From: Bacteroidota bacterium
Lineage (GTDB): Bacteria; Bacteroidota; Bacteroidia; Cytophagales; Cytophagaceae
Direction: 5' to 3'
Assembly: GCA_023428135.1 (NCBI GenBank)
Contig: JAEYZG010000021.1
Location: 124,001-188,000 of the forward strand
DNA length: 64,000 bases
How positions within the stretch are numbered: position 1 is the first letter of the stretch; every line of letters starts with the position of its first letter. Positions 57,144 through 64,000 of this stretch are shown here, one piece after another. Made by a program: the position numbers and the translations under genes. Under the pieces are notes generated by a model. It saw only the letters and a list, made by a program, of their open reading frames with translations. It was not told where the DNA came from and made no database searches.

Positions 57144-58370
57144 TTATTTTTCTGCAATGGATTTCCCTGCTACAAATCCTGTAGACCAGGCAGCCTGAAA
57201 ATTATAGCCTCCGGTAATTCCGTCTATATCTAATACTTCTCCTGCAAAAAATAGTCCCGGGCATGATTTGCTTTCCATGGTATGGATATCAATGCTATCC
57301 AGGCTTACGCCACCGCAAGTGACAAACTCTTCTTTGAATGTTGTTTTTCCTTTTACTCCGAATTCACTTCGTAACAGGTGCTCCAAAAGTTTATTCATGT
57401 TTTTCTTTGGCATATCTACCCATTTCAGCCCTGATGAAATATCAGACAACTCACACATCCTTTCCCATAGCCTTCTGGGAAGGTTAAAAAATGGATGTCC
57501 TACAACTGTTTTTTTTGGATGAAGTAATTTTATTTCGGATAAAGTGGATCTTAAGCTTTCTTCATTGCCTGAAATCCAGTTTACATGGGCTATAAAACGA
57601 TATTGCTCTTGTGCAAGCTCTCGTGCTCCCCAGGCTGAAAGTCTTAGTACAGCCGGCCCACTGAGGCCCCAGTGTGTGATTAATACAGGACCTGTTTCTT
57701 CGAGTTTGGAACCTGTTACCCTTACTTTTGCCAGGGGGACGCTTATGCCCTGTAAATCTCTGAAAGGTGAATCAGGCACATTAAAAGTGAATAAAGATGG
57801 GACTGGATCTTTGATTTCATGCCCCAGGTCTTTTAACCATTGATAAGATTCATGATTCGGATTACCTCCTGTTGCAATCAGTATTTCATCACAGTAAAGT
57901 GATTCTCCTCCGAAAAGATGTACGGAAAAACCTCCGTTTTCATTTTTTCTGATGCTTTTGGTACCAAAGCCCTGCATTAATTTTACTCCCATAACACGGG
58001 CTTCCCGGATAAGACAATCTATAATGGTTTGTGAATTATCTGACTTGGGAAATATTCTTCCGTCTTCTTCCTGCTTTAATTCTGCTCCTCTGGATTCAAA
58101 CCATCCAATAGTATCTTTTACAGAAAACTGTTGAAAGGTATACTTAAGTGCTTTGCCTCCTCTCGGGTAACCTTTAAGAAGTAAATTAATGTCAAAGCAT
58201 CCGTTGGTGACATTACATCTTCCTCCTCCTGATACTTTTACTTTTGATAAAAACTTATTGCTCTTTTCAAGCAAAGTAACTTCAGCTTCGGGATTAAACT
58301 TTGCACAGGATATAGCTCCGAAAAAGCCCGCGGCTCCACCTCCGATAACAACTACTTTTTTAGGCCTCAT
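57144..58370 (-). CDS. HI0933 family flavoprotein (NAD(P)/FAD-dependent oxidoreductase)
   Basis: 408 residues. FAD-binding Rossmann motif GGGAAG (10-15) is followed by LLEKSNKFLSKVKVSGGGRCNVTN (about 33-56), which is the family signature. ATGGNPNH and near the C-terminus GLFFAGEVLDIDGITGGYNFQ close the FAD site. The family (YhiN/HI0933) is widespread but its substrate is unsettled; redox work on nucleic acid or a small molecule has been suggested. Cytoplasmic. Lies 21 bases downstream of the HerA-like ATPase gene on the same strand, so probably co-transcribed. Confidence 0.95.
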   Translation of the reverse strand: MRPKKVVVIGGGAAGFFGAISCAKFNPEAEVTLLEKSNKFLSKVKVSGGGRCNVTNGCFDINLLLKGYPRGGKALKYTFQQFSVKDTIGWFESRGAELKQEEDGRIFPKSDNSQTIIDCLIREARVMGVKLMQGFGTKSIRKNENGGFSVHLFGGESLYCDEILIATGGNPNHESYQWLKDLGHEIKDPVPSLFTFNVPDSPFRDLQGISVPLAKVRVTGSKLEETGPVLITHWGLSGPAVLRLSAWGARELAQEQYRFIAHVNWISGNEESLRSTLSEIKLLHPKKTVVGHPFFNLPRRLWERMCELSDISSGLKWVDMPKKNMNKLLEHLLRSEFGVKGKTTFKEEFVTCGGVSLDSIDIHTMESKSCPGLFFAGEVLDIDGITGGYNFQAAWSTGFVAGKSIAEK

Positions 58371-58391
58371 AACTGAATAGGTAAGTATAAA

Positions 58392-59942
58392 TTATTTTCT
58401 TCTCCTGGATGAGGTCGATACCCCTAGCACTCCTAATAATCCTCTTGTAAGCTCTCTGAATACAGTTCTTCCGATTTCGCGGGTTATCTTGCTATCCATG
58501 ACTTCTTCCAGCGTACTCTTTTCCTTTCTGCTGTTTTTTTCTTTGGTGACTTCAGCGGGCTTTTCCTGATCTGCTTCTTTATCCTTTGAGTGGATTTTTT
58601 CAGTAAGCATTTCGTAAGCGCTCTTTCTGTCAATAACTGAATTGTATTTCTCTATCAACTGACTGTTTTTTATAAGCTCGTCTGTTTCATCGGGAGAAAG
58701 AATATTCATGCGTGACTGTGGTGACCTTAGCAGCACTGCAGCGAGAGGAGTGGGTGTCCCTTTTTCACTCAATACAGTCACCATTGCTTCTCCGATTCCC
58801 AGTGAAGTAAGCAATTCTTCTGTTTTATAAAAATCCGTAAGCGGATAGTTTTCTGCAGTAAGACGAATCATTTTTCTGTCATTGGCAGTAAAGGCTCTCA
58901 ATGCGTGTTGTACCTTCATCCCCAGCTGTCCAAGTATAGCCTGTGGTATATCTGATGGATTCTGTGTACAGAAAAATATTCCAACGCCCTTAGATCTGAT
59001 TAGCTTAATGATTGACTCTATCTGATCAAGCAGGGCTTTACTGGCTTCATCAAATATCAGATGGGCTTCGTCAATAAAGAGCACAAGCTTAGGTTTTTCA
59101 AGATCTCCTGCCTCAGGAAAGGTAGCATAAATCTCTGCAAGCAGGCTAAGCATAAACGTGCTGAATAATTTTGGCTTATCCTGGATATCGGTTAGGCGAA
59201 TGATTGAAATAAAACCCTTGCCATCTTTATCCAACCTCACCAGGTCGTCAACTTCAAATGATTTTTCTCCAAAAAACTTCTCTGCACCTTGCTGTTCAAG
59301 TTCAATAATTTTCCTAAGTATTGTTCCTGTTGAAGCAGAGGAAATAGCTCCGTAATTTTTCTGGATATGCTCTTTTCCTTCATTGCCAATATGCTGAAGA
59401 ACTGACTTGAAATCTTTAAGGTCAAGAAGGGGAAGTCGTTCATCATCGCAATATTTAAAGATCAGTGAAACTATCCCGCTTTGAGTATCATTTAAATCAA
59501 GTATTTTACTGAACAATACTGGGCCAAACTCTGATACAGTTGCCCTGAGTCTAACACCCTTTTCACCGGATAGACTAAGTAATTCTACAGGAAATTTCTT
59601 AGGTGTAAATGGAATCCCTATTTTCTGTTGCCTTTCTTCAATTTTGGGATTGGTCTCGCCAACAGCTGCAATCCCGCTTAAGTCCCCCTTGATATCCATC
59701 ATAAGCACGGGAACACCATGTTCTGACAAACCTTCTGCAATTGTCTGAAGTGTTTTGGTTTTACCTGTACCGGTAGCACCTGCAATCAAGCCATGACGGT
59801 TCATTGTTTTTAATGGTAATGAAACCATTGTTCCACTTACAACCTCTCCATCAAGAAGGGCTGCTCCCAACTTAATCTGTTCACCTTTAAAGGTATATCC
59901 AGCCAAAAGCTGAGCCTCAAATTGTTTCAGTCTGTCAGACAT
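58392..59942 (-). CDS. HerA-like ATPase of the DUF853 (YjgR) family
   Basis: 516 residues. Walker A GATGTGKT (55-62) comes after MNRHGLIA; Walker B is LVLFIDEAHLIFDEA, and FFCTQNPSDIP is the sensor region. These match the DUF853/YjgR family of HerA/FtsK-type ATPases, which are hexameric DNA- or protein-translocating motors of unproven role. The C-terminus is charged (KDKEADQEKPAEVTKEKNSR) and then ends in a short basic tail SSRRRK. No membrane segment. No NurA nuclease nearby, so it is not the archaeal-type HerA-NurA pair. First gene of a two-gene unit with the HI0933 flavoprotein. Confidence 0.94.
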   Translation of the reverse strand: MSDRLKQFEAQLLAGYTFKGEQIKLGAALLDGEVVSGTMVSLPLKTMNRHGLIAGATGTGKTKTLQTIAEGLSEHGVPVLMMDIKGDLSGIAAVGETNPKIEERQQKIGIPFTPKKFPVELLSLSGEKGVRLRATVSEFGPVLFSKILDLNDTQSGIVSLIFKYCDDERLPLLDLKDFKSVLQHIGNEGKEHIQKNYGAISSASTGTILRKIIELEQQGAEKFFGEKSFEVDDLVRLDKDGKGFISIIRLTDIQDKPKLFSTFMLSLLAEIYATFPEAGDLEKPKLVLFIDEAHLIFDEASKALLDQIESIIKLIRSKGVGIFFCTQNPSDIPQAILGQLGMKVQHALRAFTANDRKMIRLTAENYPLTDFYKTEELLTSLGIGEAMVTVLSEKGTPTPLAAVLLRSPQSRMNILSPDETDELIKNSQLIEKYNSVIDRKSAYEMLTEKIHSKDKEADQEKPAEVTKEKNSRKEKSTLEEVMDSKITREIGRTVFRELTRGLLGVLGVSTSSRRRK

Positions 59943-60055
59943 TTTGTAATTCTTTTACTGTAAAAATAACAATTATTGCCTTGTAATGGTATCTGTTGAT
60001 AAAATCATTTTAACTAATTGATGGTTTAATGAGTTAACATAGAAAATGCATAAGT

Positions 60056-60217
60056 ATGAAAAGTCAGAAACCCGTGGTAAAATCGGCTAAAAGTGAAACG
60101 ATTGAAGTTAGGGAAAGAGATAAGAGGGATATTGATTTGATAATTAAGGAAAATGAAGAGTTGCAGAAAAGCATCAGAGAGAATAGGCTCAAGTTCTGCA
60201 AACAATATGGCTGTTAA
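60056..60217 (+). CDS. Candidate 53-residue charged protein
   Basis: Small ORF starting ATG at 60056 in the gap between the HerA-like and trehalase genes. Sequence is strongly charged with a basic head (MKSQKPVVKSAKSE) and a likely helical tail (DKRDIDLIIKENEELQKSIR), ending in FCKQYGC. Amphipathic helix would favour a coiled coil. Composition (Lys/Glu rich, few aromatics) is more like a real small protein than AT-rich noise, but no family is recognised and no clear ribosome site is seen. Divergent from the HerA-like gene. Confidence 0.5.
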   Translation: MKSQKPVVKSAKSETIEVRERDKRDIDLIIKENEELQKSIRENRLKFCKQYGC

Positions 60218-60362
60218 GGAGTAATTATTTGTTATCGAATTTTCAAATTTATAATATCATATTTGAAAAAATCATGACCTGATTTTTAGCATTTTGAAAA
60301 TAGTTTCCAGTACAACTGGTGGCTGGAGTTACTTGAAATTATACTTCTTTTATCGATTAAAC

Positions 60363-61952
60363 ATGCGGAAGTTCTGGTTTTTATCTTTTTTCATTCTACT
60401 GTTTTATAGTGCTGCTGCTCAGAAAAGCCCGGAAAAAATTTACGGAGAATTGTTTGAGGTAATACAGATGCAACAGGTATTTGAAGATTCCAAAACATTT
60501 GTAGACTGTATTCCAAAGTATGATCCTGATACAATCCTTGAAAGATATTATCGTGAGAAAAAATATCCGGACTTTGACCTTAATAAATTTGTCGCGCAAC
60601 ATTTTTTTAAACCTTGTACGCCTTCCACAGACTATCTGAGCGACACAGCAATGTCAACCAAAGAGCATGTCGAAAAACTTTGGCCATTGCTTACCCGAGT
60701 ACCTGATACAATTCTTAACTCTTCTCTGATTCCTCTTCCATTTTCTTATGTCGTGCCGGGAGGCAGGTTCAGGGAAATTTATTATTGGGATAGTTATTTT
60801 ACCATGCTGGGCTTGCAGGTTTCACATGATACCGCACTTATACAAAATATGGTATCCAACTTTTCTTTTCTCATAAGACATGCAGGCTTTGTACCTAATG
60901 GTAACAGAACCTATTATCTTAGCAGATCTCAGCCTCCTTTTTTTTCATTAATGGTTGAATTACTGGCAAAACAAAAAGGGGACACCATCCATCATTATTA
61001 CCTTCCGGATCTTATAAAAGAATATGAGTTCTGGATGAAGGGAAAAGACTCGGTTAATACTCCTACAAGCGCTTACAGGAGAGTGGTAAAGCTTAATAAG
61101 AAACAAATATTAAACAGGTATTGGGATGATCTTCCGGAGCCAAGACCGGAATCTTTTAGAGAAGATATGTTATTATCATTAAACACGGAAAGGAAAAAGG
61201 AAGACCTGTTCAGAAACATCAGAGCAGCTTGTGAATCCGGTTGGGACTTCAGCAGCAGGTGGCTAGATGAGTCTAAAAAGCTTGAGACCATTCATACCAT
61301 AGATATCATTCCAGTTGATCTTAATTGCCTTCTTCTGCATTTGGAACAGACTATATCTGAAGCATACGAAAATATAGGGGACAAAGAGAATGCAGGTTAT
61401 TATCGGGATCTTGCAAAAGAAAGAAAAAAAGCTATCATAAAATATTGCTGGAATAAAAAGCAGAAGTTTTTCCTTGATTATGATTTTGTCAAACAAACCA
61501 ATACTCCGGTAAAATCACTAGCTGCAGGCTTTCCATTGTTTTTTAAAGTATGTAATAAAAAGAAAGCACGATTAGTGAAGGATGAGCTTTTATATAATTT
61601 TTTAAACAAGGGAGGTTTATTTACTACCTTGAACAAAACAGCTCAGCAATGGGACTATTCTAATGGTTGGGCTCCACTACAATATATGGTTATTAAAGGT
61701 TTGCTTAATTATGGTCACACTACAGAAGCGACGGCTATTGCCGAAAGATGGATAGGGATTAACGATGGAGTTTTTAAAATGACAGGTAAAATGCTTGAAA
61801 AGTATAATGTAAAAGATCCTGAAATAAAAGGAGGAGGAGGAGAGTATCCTTTACAAGATGGATTCGGTTGGACGAATGGTGTTTATCTGAAGCTCTTCGA
61901 AATGTTTTGCAATAAAGAAGAAAAAAACGCTGAAAGTCTTCTCTATAAATAA
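60363..61952 (+). CDS. treA: Periplasmic trehalase, GH37
   Basis: 529 residues. Hydrolyses trehalose to two glucose molecules. The ATG at 60363 gives a signal peptide (MRKFWFLSFFILLFYSAAA|Q); an in-frame TTG at 60294 would put 23 odd residues before it. GH37 signature 1 is PGGRFREIYYWDSYF (132-146) and signature 2 is QWDYSNGWAP. Catalytic acid D295 in ESGWDFSSRW and base E479 in MLEKYNV are both present, and so is the glycine run GGGGEYPLQDGFGWTNG. Length is normal. No trehalose transport or synthesis genes lie beside it. Export suggests use of external trehalose or of periplasmic osmolyte. Confidence 0.96.
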   Translation: MRKFWFLSFFILLFYSAAAQKSPEKIYGELFEVIQMQQVFEDSKTFVDCIPKYDPDTILERYYREKKYPDFDLNKFVAQHFFKPCTPSTDYLSDTAMSTKEHVEKLWPLLTRVPDTILNSSLIPLPFSYVVPGGRFREIYYWDSYFTMLGLQVSHDTALIQNMVSNFSFLIRHAGFVPNGNRTYYLSRSQPPFFSLMVELLAKQKGDTIHHYYLPDLIKEYEFWMKGKDSVNTPTSAYRRVVKLNKKQILNRYWDDLPEPRPESFREDMLLSLNTERKKEDLFRNIRAACESGWDFSSRWLDESKKLETIHTIDIIPVDLNCLLLHLEQTISEAYENIGDKENAGYYRDLAKERKKAIIKYCWNKKQKFFLDYDFVKQTNTPVKSLAAGFPLFFKVCNKKKARLVKDELLYNFLNKGGLFTTLNKTAQQWDYSNGWAPLQYMVIKGLLNYGHTTEATAIAERWIGINDGVFKMTGKMLEKYNVKDPEIKGGGGEYPLQDGFGWTNGVYLKLFEMFCNKEEKNAESLLYK

Positions 61953-61982
61953 AAGGGAGAAAACTTTCTGCTTATTAAACTT

Positions 61983-62678
61983 CTATTCAAACAAGTTGAA
62001 ACTTTCTCCGGGATAGATCTTTGGTGCCATCTGGATACAATCCGGAGTATCATACATAGCTGAGTTCACAGCGCGGTGTGCTTTGTAGTAACTCATCTTT
62101 TCTGAAGGATAAGGTTTTAATAATTCAGTAACTTCACTATCAGATAAATCCATTTTTATCCATTCTTTTTCTAACTCCTTAGGCAATATTACCGGCATTC
62201 TTTCATGTATCTCAGCCATCAGAGAGTTAGCGTTGGTCGTGATGATCGTAAAGGAGTTAATGATATCGCCTTTCTTATCTTCCCAAGAATCCCATAGTCC
62301 GGCAAAGGTAAATATCTCATCACTGGAAAGCGTGATTCTATGAGGCACTTTTGTTTTACCTGCTTTTTTCCATTCATAAAAACCATCAGCAGGAATCAGG
62401 CAACGATGGCTTTTAATGATTTGTTTGAAAGGACCCTTGGTTAAAATGGTTTCAGATCTGGCATTGATCAGATTAGTAGAAGTAGAGTCATCCAGAGACC
62501 AGTTGGGAATAAGCCCCCATTTCATAAAAGAAGTTTCAGACGGGTTCCTGTTGGTGATCACCGGCAACAATTGTGTTGGCGCAGCATTGAACCGTGGCCT
62601 GAACTCATCAGTCACTTTTATGTTAAATCGTTTCGCTAATTTTTCTATCGAGGAGGTAAGGGAGTATCTTCCGCACAT
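61983..62678 (-). CDS. yedK: SOS response-associated peptidase family protein (YedK/HMCES)
   Basis: 231 residues. Starts MCGRYSL, with C2 as the residue that forms a covalent link to abasic sites in single-stranded DNA after Met removal. Other family blocks: RFNAAPTQLLPVI, MKWGLIPNWS, NARSETI (the conserved Asn), PADGFYEWKK (the conserved Glu) and HERMPVIL (the conserved His). All catalytic residues are present. Guards abasic sites from strand cleavage. Lies 32 bases after the YheT stop on the same strand, so it may be read from the same transcript. Convergent with trehalase. Confidence 0.97.
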   Translation of the reverse strand: MCGRYSLTSSIEKLAKRFNIKVTDEFRPRFNAAPTQLLPVITNRNPSETSFMKWGLIPNWSLDDSTSTNLINARSETILTKGPFKQIIKSHRCLIPADGFYEWKKAGKTKVPHRITLSSDEIFTFAGLWDSWEDKKGDIINSFTIITTNANSLMAEIHERMPVILPKELEKEWIKMDLSDSEVTELLKPYPSEKMSYYKAHRAVNSAMYDTPDCIQMAPKIYPGESFNLFE

Positions 62679-62710
62679 AAGTTGAGGCGCTCTTTAAAAG
62701 CAACAGCAAG

Positions 62711-63676
62711 TTATAAATAATCAGAGATAAATTCAACGGCTCTTTTCTCAGACCAGTATATACCGCTGATTTTTTTTTCTATAAAGCCGACATGACCGCC
62801 TTGTTCAGGCATTTCAAGGAATAGATGAGGGTTTTCCTCGGCTTCTTTTATCGGAAAGCATTGAGGAGTTAAAAAGGGGTCATTACAGGCATTTACAAGT
62901 AAAGTAGGAATTCTGATATCTTTCAGATAATAGAGGGAACTACATTCCTCCCAATATTCAAAAGCATTCTTAAACCCATGAATAGGGGCAGTATACATTT
63001 CATCGAACTCAAGAAAATTCCTTATTTTGTCAAAACCTTTAGCACTGATTACCTCAGGCATTATTCTTGATTTTTCGGTAACTTTTTTTTCAAGGCTGTT
63101 CAAAAATCTTTTCATATACACATAGCTCCCCCAGCCTGCAAGCTTTTTAGCGCCAGAGGCAAGATGACACGGTACTGAAAAATTAACACTGCAAATGATC
63201 TGTGGCTTGATGATATTTCCTTGTTCTCCAAGGTATTTAAGGGTAATATTACCTCCTATGCTAAAGCCAATGAGCGCAACTTTGGAATAGTTTTTCTTTC
63301 TGATTGCATGTTCAATTACAAAGTCAAGGTCTCCTGTTTCTCCGCTATGATAGAATCTGTGTAGTTTGTTGATTTCTCCGCTACATCCTCTGTAATTCCA
63401 GCTTAAAGTGTCATATCCAAGCGAGTTTAATAGAAAGACCATTCCCAGGATGTATTGGGTTTTTGAATTGCCTTCTAGGCCGTGAGAAAGGATTATCAGA
63501 GTGTCAGATCCTTTAAAAGACCAATCCAGATCAAGAAAATCTTGATCTGGTGTGTCAATTCTTTCACGCTGATATATAACAGGTTCATTCTTCCGAAATA
63601 AAGCAGGTATAATCGTTTCCAGATGTTCTGAAAAAAGAAAATAGGGAGCTTTATACGTAGAATGAATTATTGGCAT
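62711..63676 (-). CDS. YheT family alpha/beta hydrolase
   Basis: 321 residues, cytoplasmic. Typical blocks: ILSHGLEGNSKTQYI, LSWNYRGCSGEIN, nucleophile S139 in LIGFSIGGN, Asp in NACNDPFL and His in QGGHVGFIEK. The family holds E. coli YheT, an esterase of unknown substrate. Its start codon overlaps the stop of the upstream YkvA-like gene by one base (TAATG arrangement), indicating coupled translation. The function in the cell is not known. Confidence 0.95.
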   Translation of the reverse strand: MPIIHSTYKAPYFLFSEHLETIIPALFRKNEPVIYQRERIDTPDQDFLDLDWSFKGSDTLIILSHGLEGNSKTQYILGMVFLLNSLGYDTLSWNYRGCSGEINKLHRFYHSGETGDLDFVIEHAIRKKNYSKVALIGFSIGGNITLKYLGEQGNIIKPQIICSVNFSVPCHLASGAKKLAGWGSYVYMKRFLNSLEKKVTEKSRIMPEVISAKGFDKIRNFLEFDEMYTAPIHGFKNAFEYWEECSSLYYLKDIRIPTLLVNACNDPFLTPQCFPIKEAEENPHLFLEMPEQGGHVGFIEKKISGIYWSEKRAVEFISDYL

Positions 63677-64000
63677 TAACCAAACAATGCTGTTTTAGAG
63701 AAATTTAGCTTTCTGGATTCATAAGCCTGGAACTTTTCAATTTCTTCCGAAGCGTATTTCAGGAACCATGCAAATAAAACTAAATCATCAGCAAATCCCA
63801 AAAACGGAAGGAAATCCGGAAATACATCAAACGGAGAAACAAAATATAAGATTACAGCCAGGCCCAGAATTACTTTAAATTTAGGTACCTCCGAATATTC
63901 ATTTAACAATGAGGCTCTTATAAGTCTGAACATAGCTTTTACTTTTCCCCACATTTCCCCAAATGTTCTTTCTGCATTTTCATTGGTAGCTTTATTATAG
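63676..64000 (-). CDS. YkvA/DUF1232 family small membrane protein (5' end beyond window)
   Basis: At least 92 residues from the Met at 63954, but the frame stays open to the right edge (reading NKATNENAERTFGEM before it). Family members have a soluble N-terminal part before the core, so the start is probably outside the window. The core has the DUF1232 signature YFVSPFDVFPDFLPFLGFADD with two hydrophobic stretches, which likely sit in the inner membrane. Function is unknown. One-base overlap with YheT downstream. If the ATG at 63954 is used, the protein is 92 residues. Confidence 0.85.
   Translation of the reverse strand, partial: YNKATNENAERTFGEMWGKVKAMFRLIRASLLNEYSEVPKFKVILGLAVILYFVSPFDVFPDFLPFLGFADDLVLFAWFLKYASEEIEKFQAYESRKLNFSKTALFG

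Noticed and set aside
58392..59942. HerA-like ATPase as part of a DNA-defence or HerA-NurA system
   Set aside because: It matches the stand-alone YjgR/DUF853 family, and no nuclease, SIR2 or other defence partner lies beside it; its neighbour is an HI0933 flavoprotein.
60294..60296. TTG as start of trehalase
   Set aside because: The ATG at 60363 begins a standard signal peptide; the longer form would place 23 unrelated residues ahead of it.

Overview
The window reads as chromosomal DNA of a low-GC member of the Bacteroidota, most likely a Cytophagales bacterium of the Cytophaga/Sporocytophaga type. Evidence: several secreted proteins end in type IX secretion (T9SS) C-terminal domains (type A on four, type B on one); a PorP/SprF-family protein sits next to the type B adhesin; there is a class-III-like PPK2 and a eukaryote-like GSII glutamine synthetase; Shine-Dalgarno sequences are weak and two TAnnTTTG promoter elements of the Bacteroidetes type are visible. 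I saw no rRNA, tRNA, CRISPR array, phage or insertion sequence. The order-level assignment is inference.

Layout. 1-6961: a peptide-modification cluster (transglutaminase-amidoligase fusion, a second transglutaminase, and a circularly permuted ATP-grasp/alpha-E fusion), cut by the left window edge. 7205-11965: two divergent secreted T9SS proteins, one an esterase-like hydrolase with a malectin-like module. 12475-15651: housekeeping genes (glutamine synthetase, CsaA, FabF). 15736-18564: a secreted zinc metalloprotease. 19160-29240: an exopolysaccharide locus with two processive-type GT2 enzymes, a Wzz/BY-kinase-like protein, a flippase, a further glycosyltransferase, a 38-residue membrane ORF, an O-antigen-ligase-like polymerase or ligase and a half-size TolC-like protein. 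29927-38290: a 2787-residue secreted protein with two unrelated hydrolase domains and many binding modules. 38477-47728: a four-gene operon with a 1959-residue adhesin, PorP/SprF, a GT-C-like membrane protein and a GT2. 48603-55433: a second polysaccharide block with a nucleotidyltransferase-kinase fusion, HAD phosphatase and nucleotidyltransferase on +, facing a five-gene operon on - (response regulator, priming sugar transferase with a degenerate receiver domain, GT2, acetyltransferase, hydrolase). 55936-64000: unrelated single genes (PPK2, STAS-like, HI0933 flavoprotein, HerA-like ATPase, trehalase, YedK, YheT, and a YkvA-like gene cut by the right edge).

How it fits together (inference). 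The window is dominated by the cell surface: making, exporting and modifying polysaccharide, and secreting large T9SS proteins that bind or cut glycans. The two polysaccharide blocks complement each other. The left one has chain-length control, flippase and ligase; the right one has the priming transferase and nucleotide-sugar enzymes. They could serve a single polymer. The response regulator directly upstream of the priming transferase, which itself carries a phospho-site-less receiver domain, is the most unusual arrangement and suggests signal control of the first committed step. No single element can be called a wholly new system from sequence alone.
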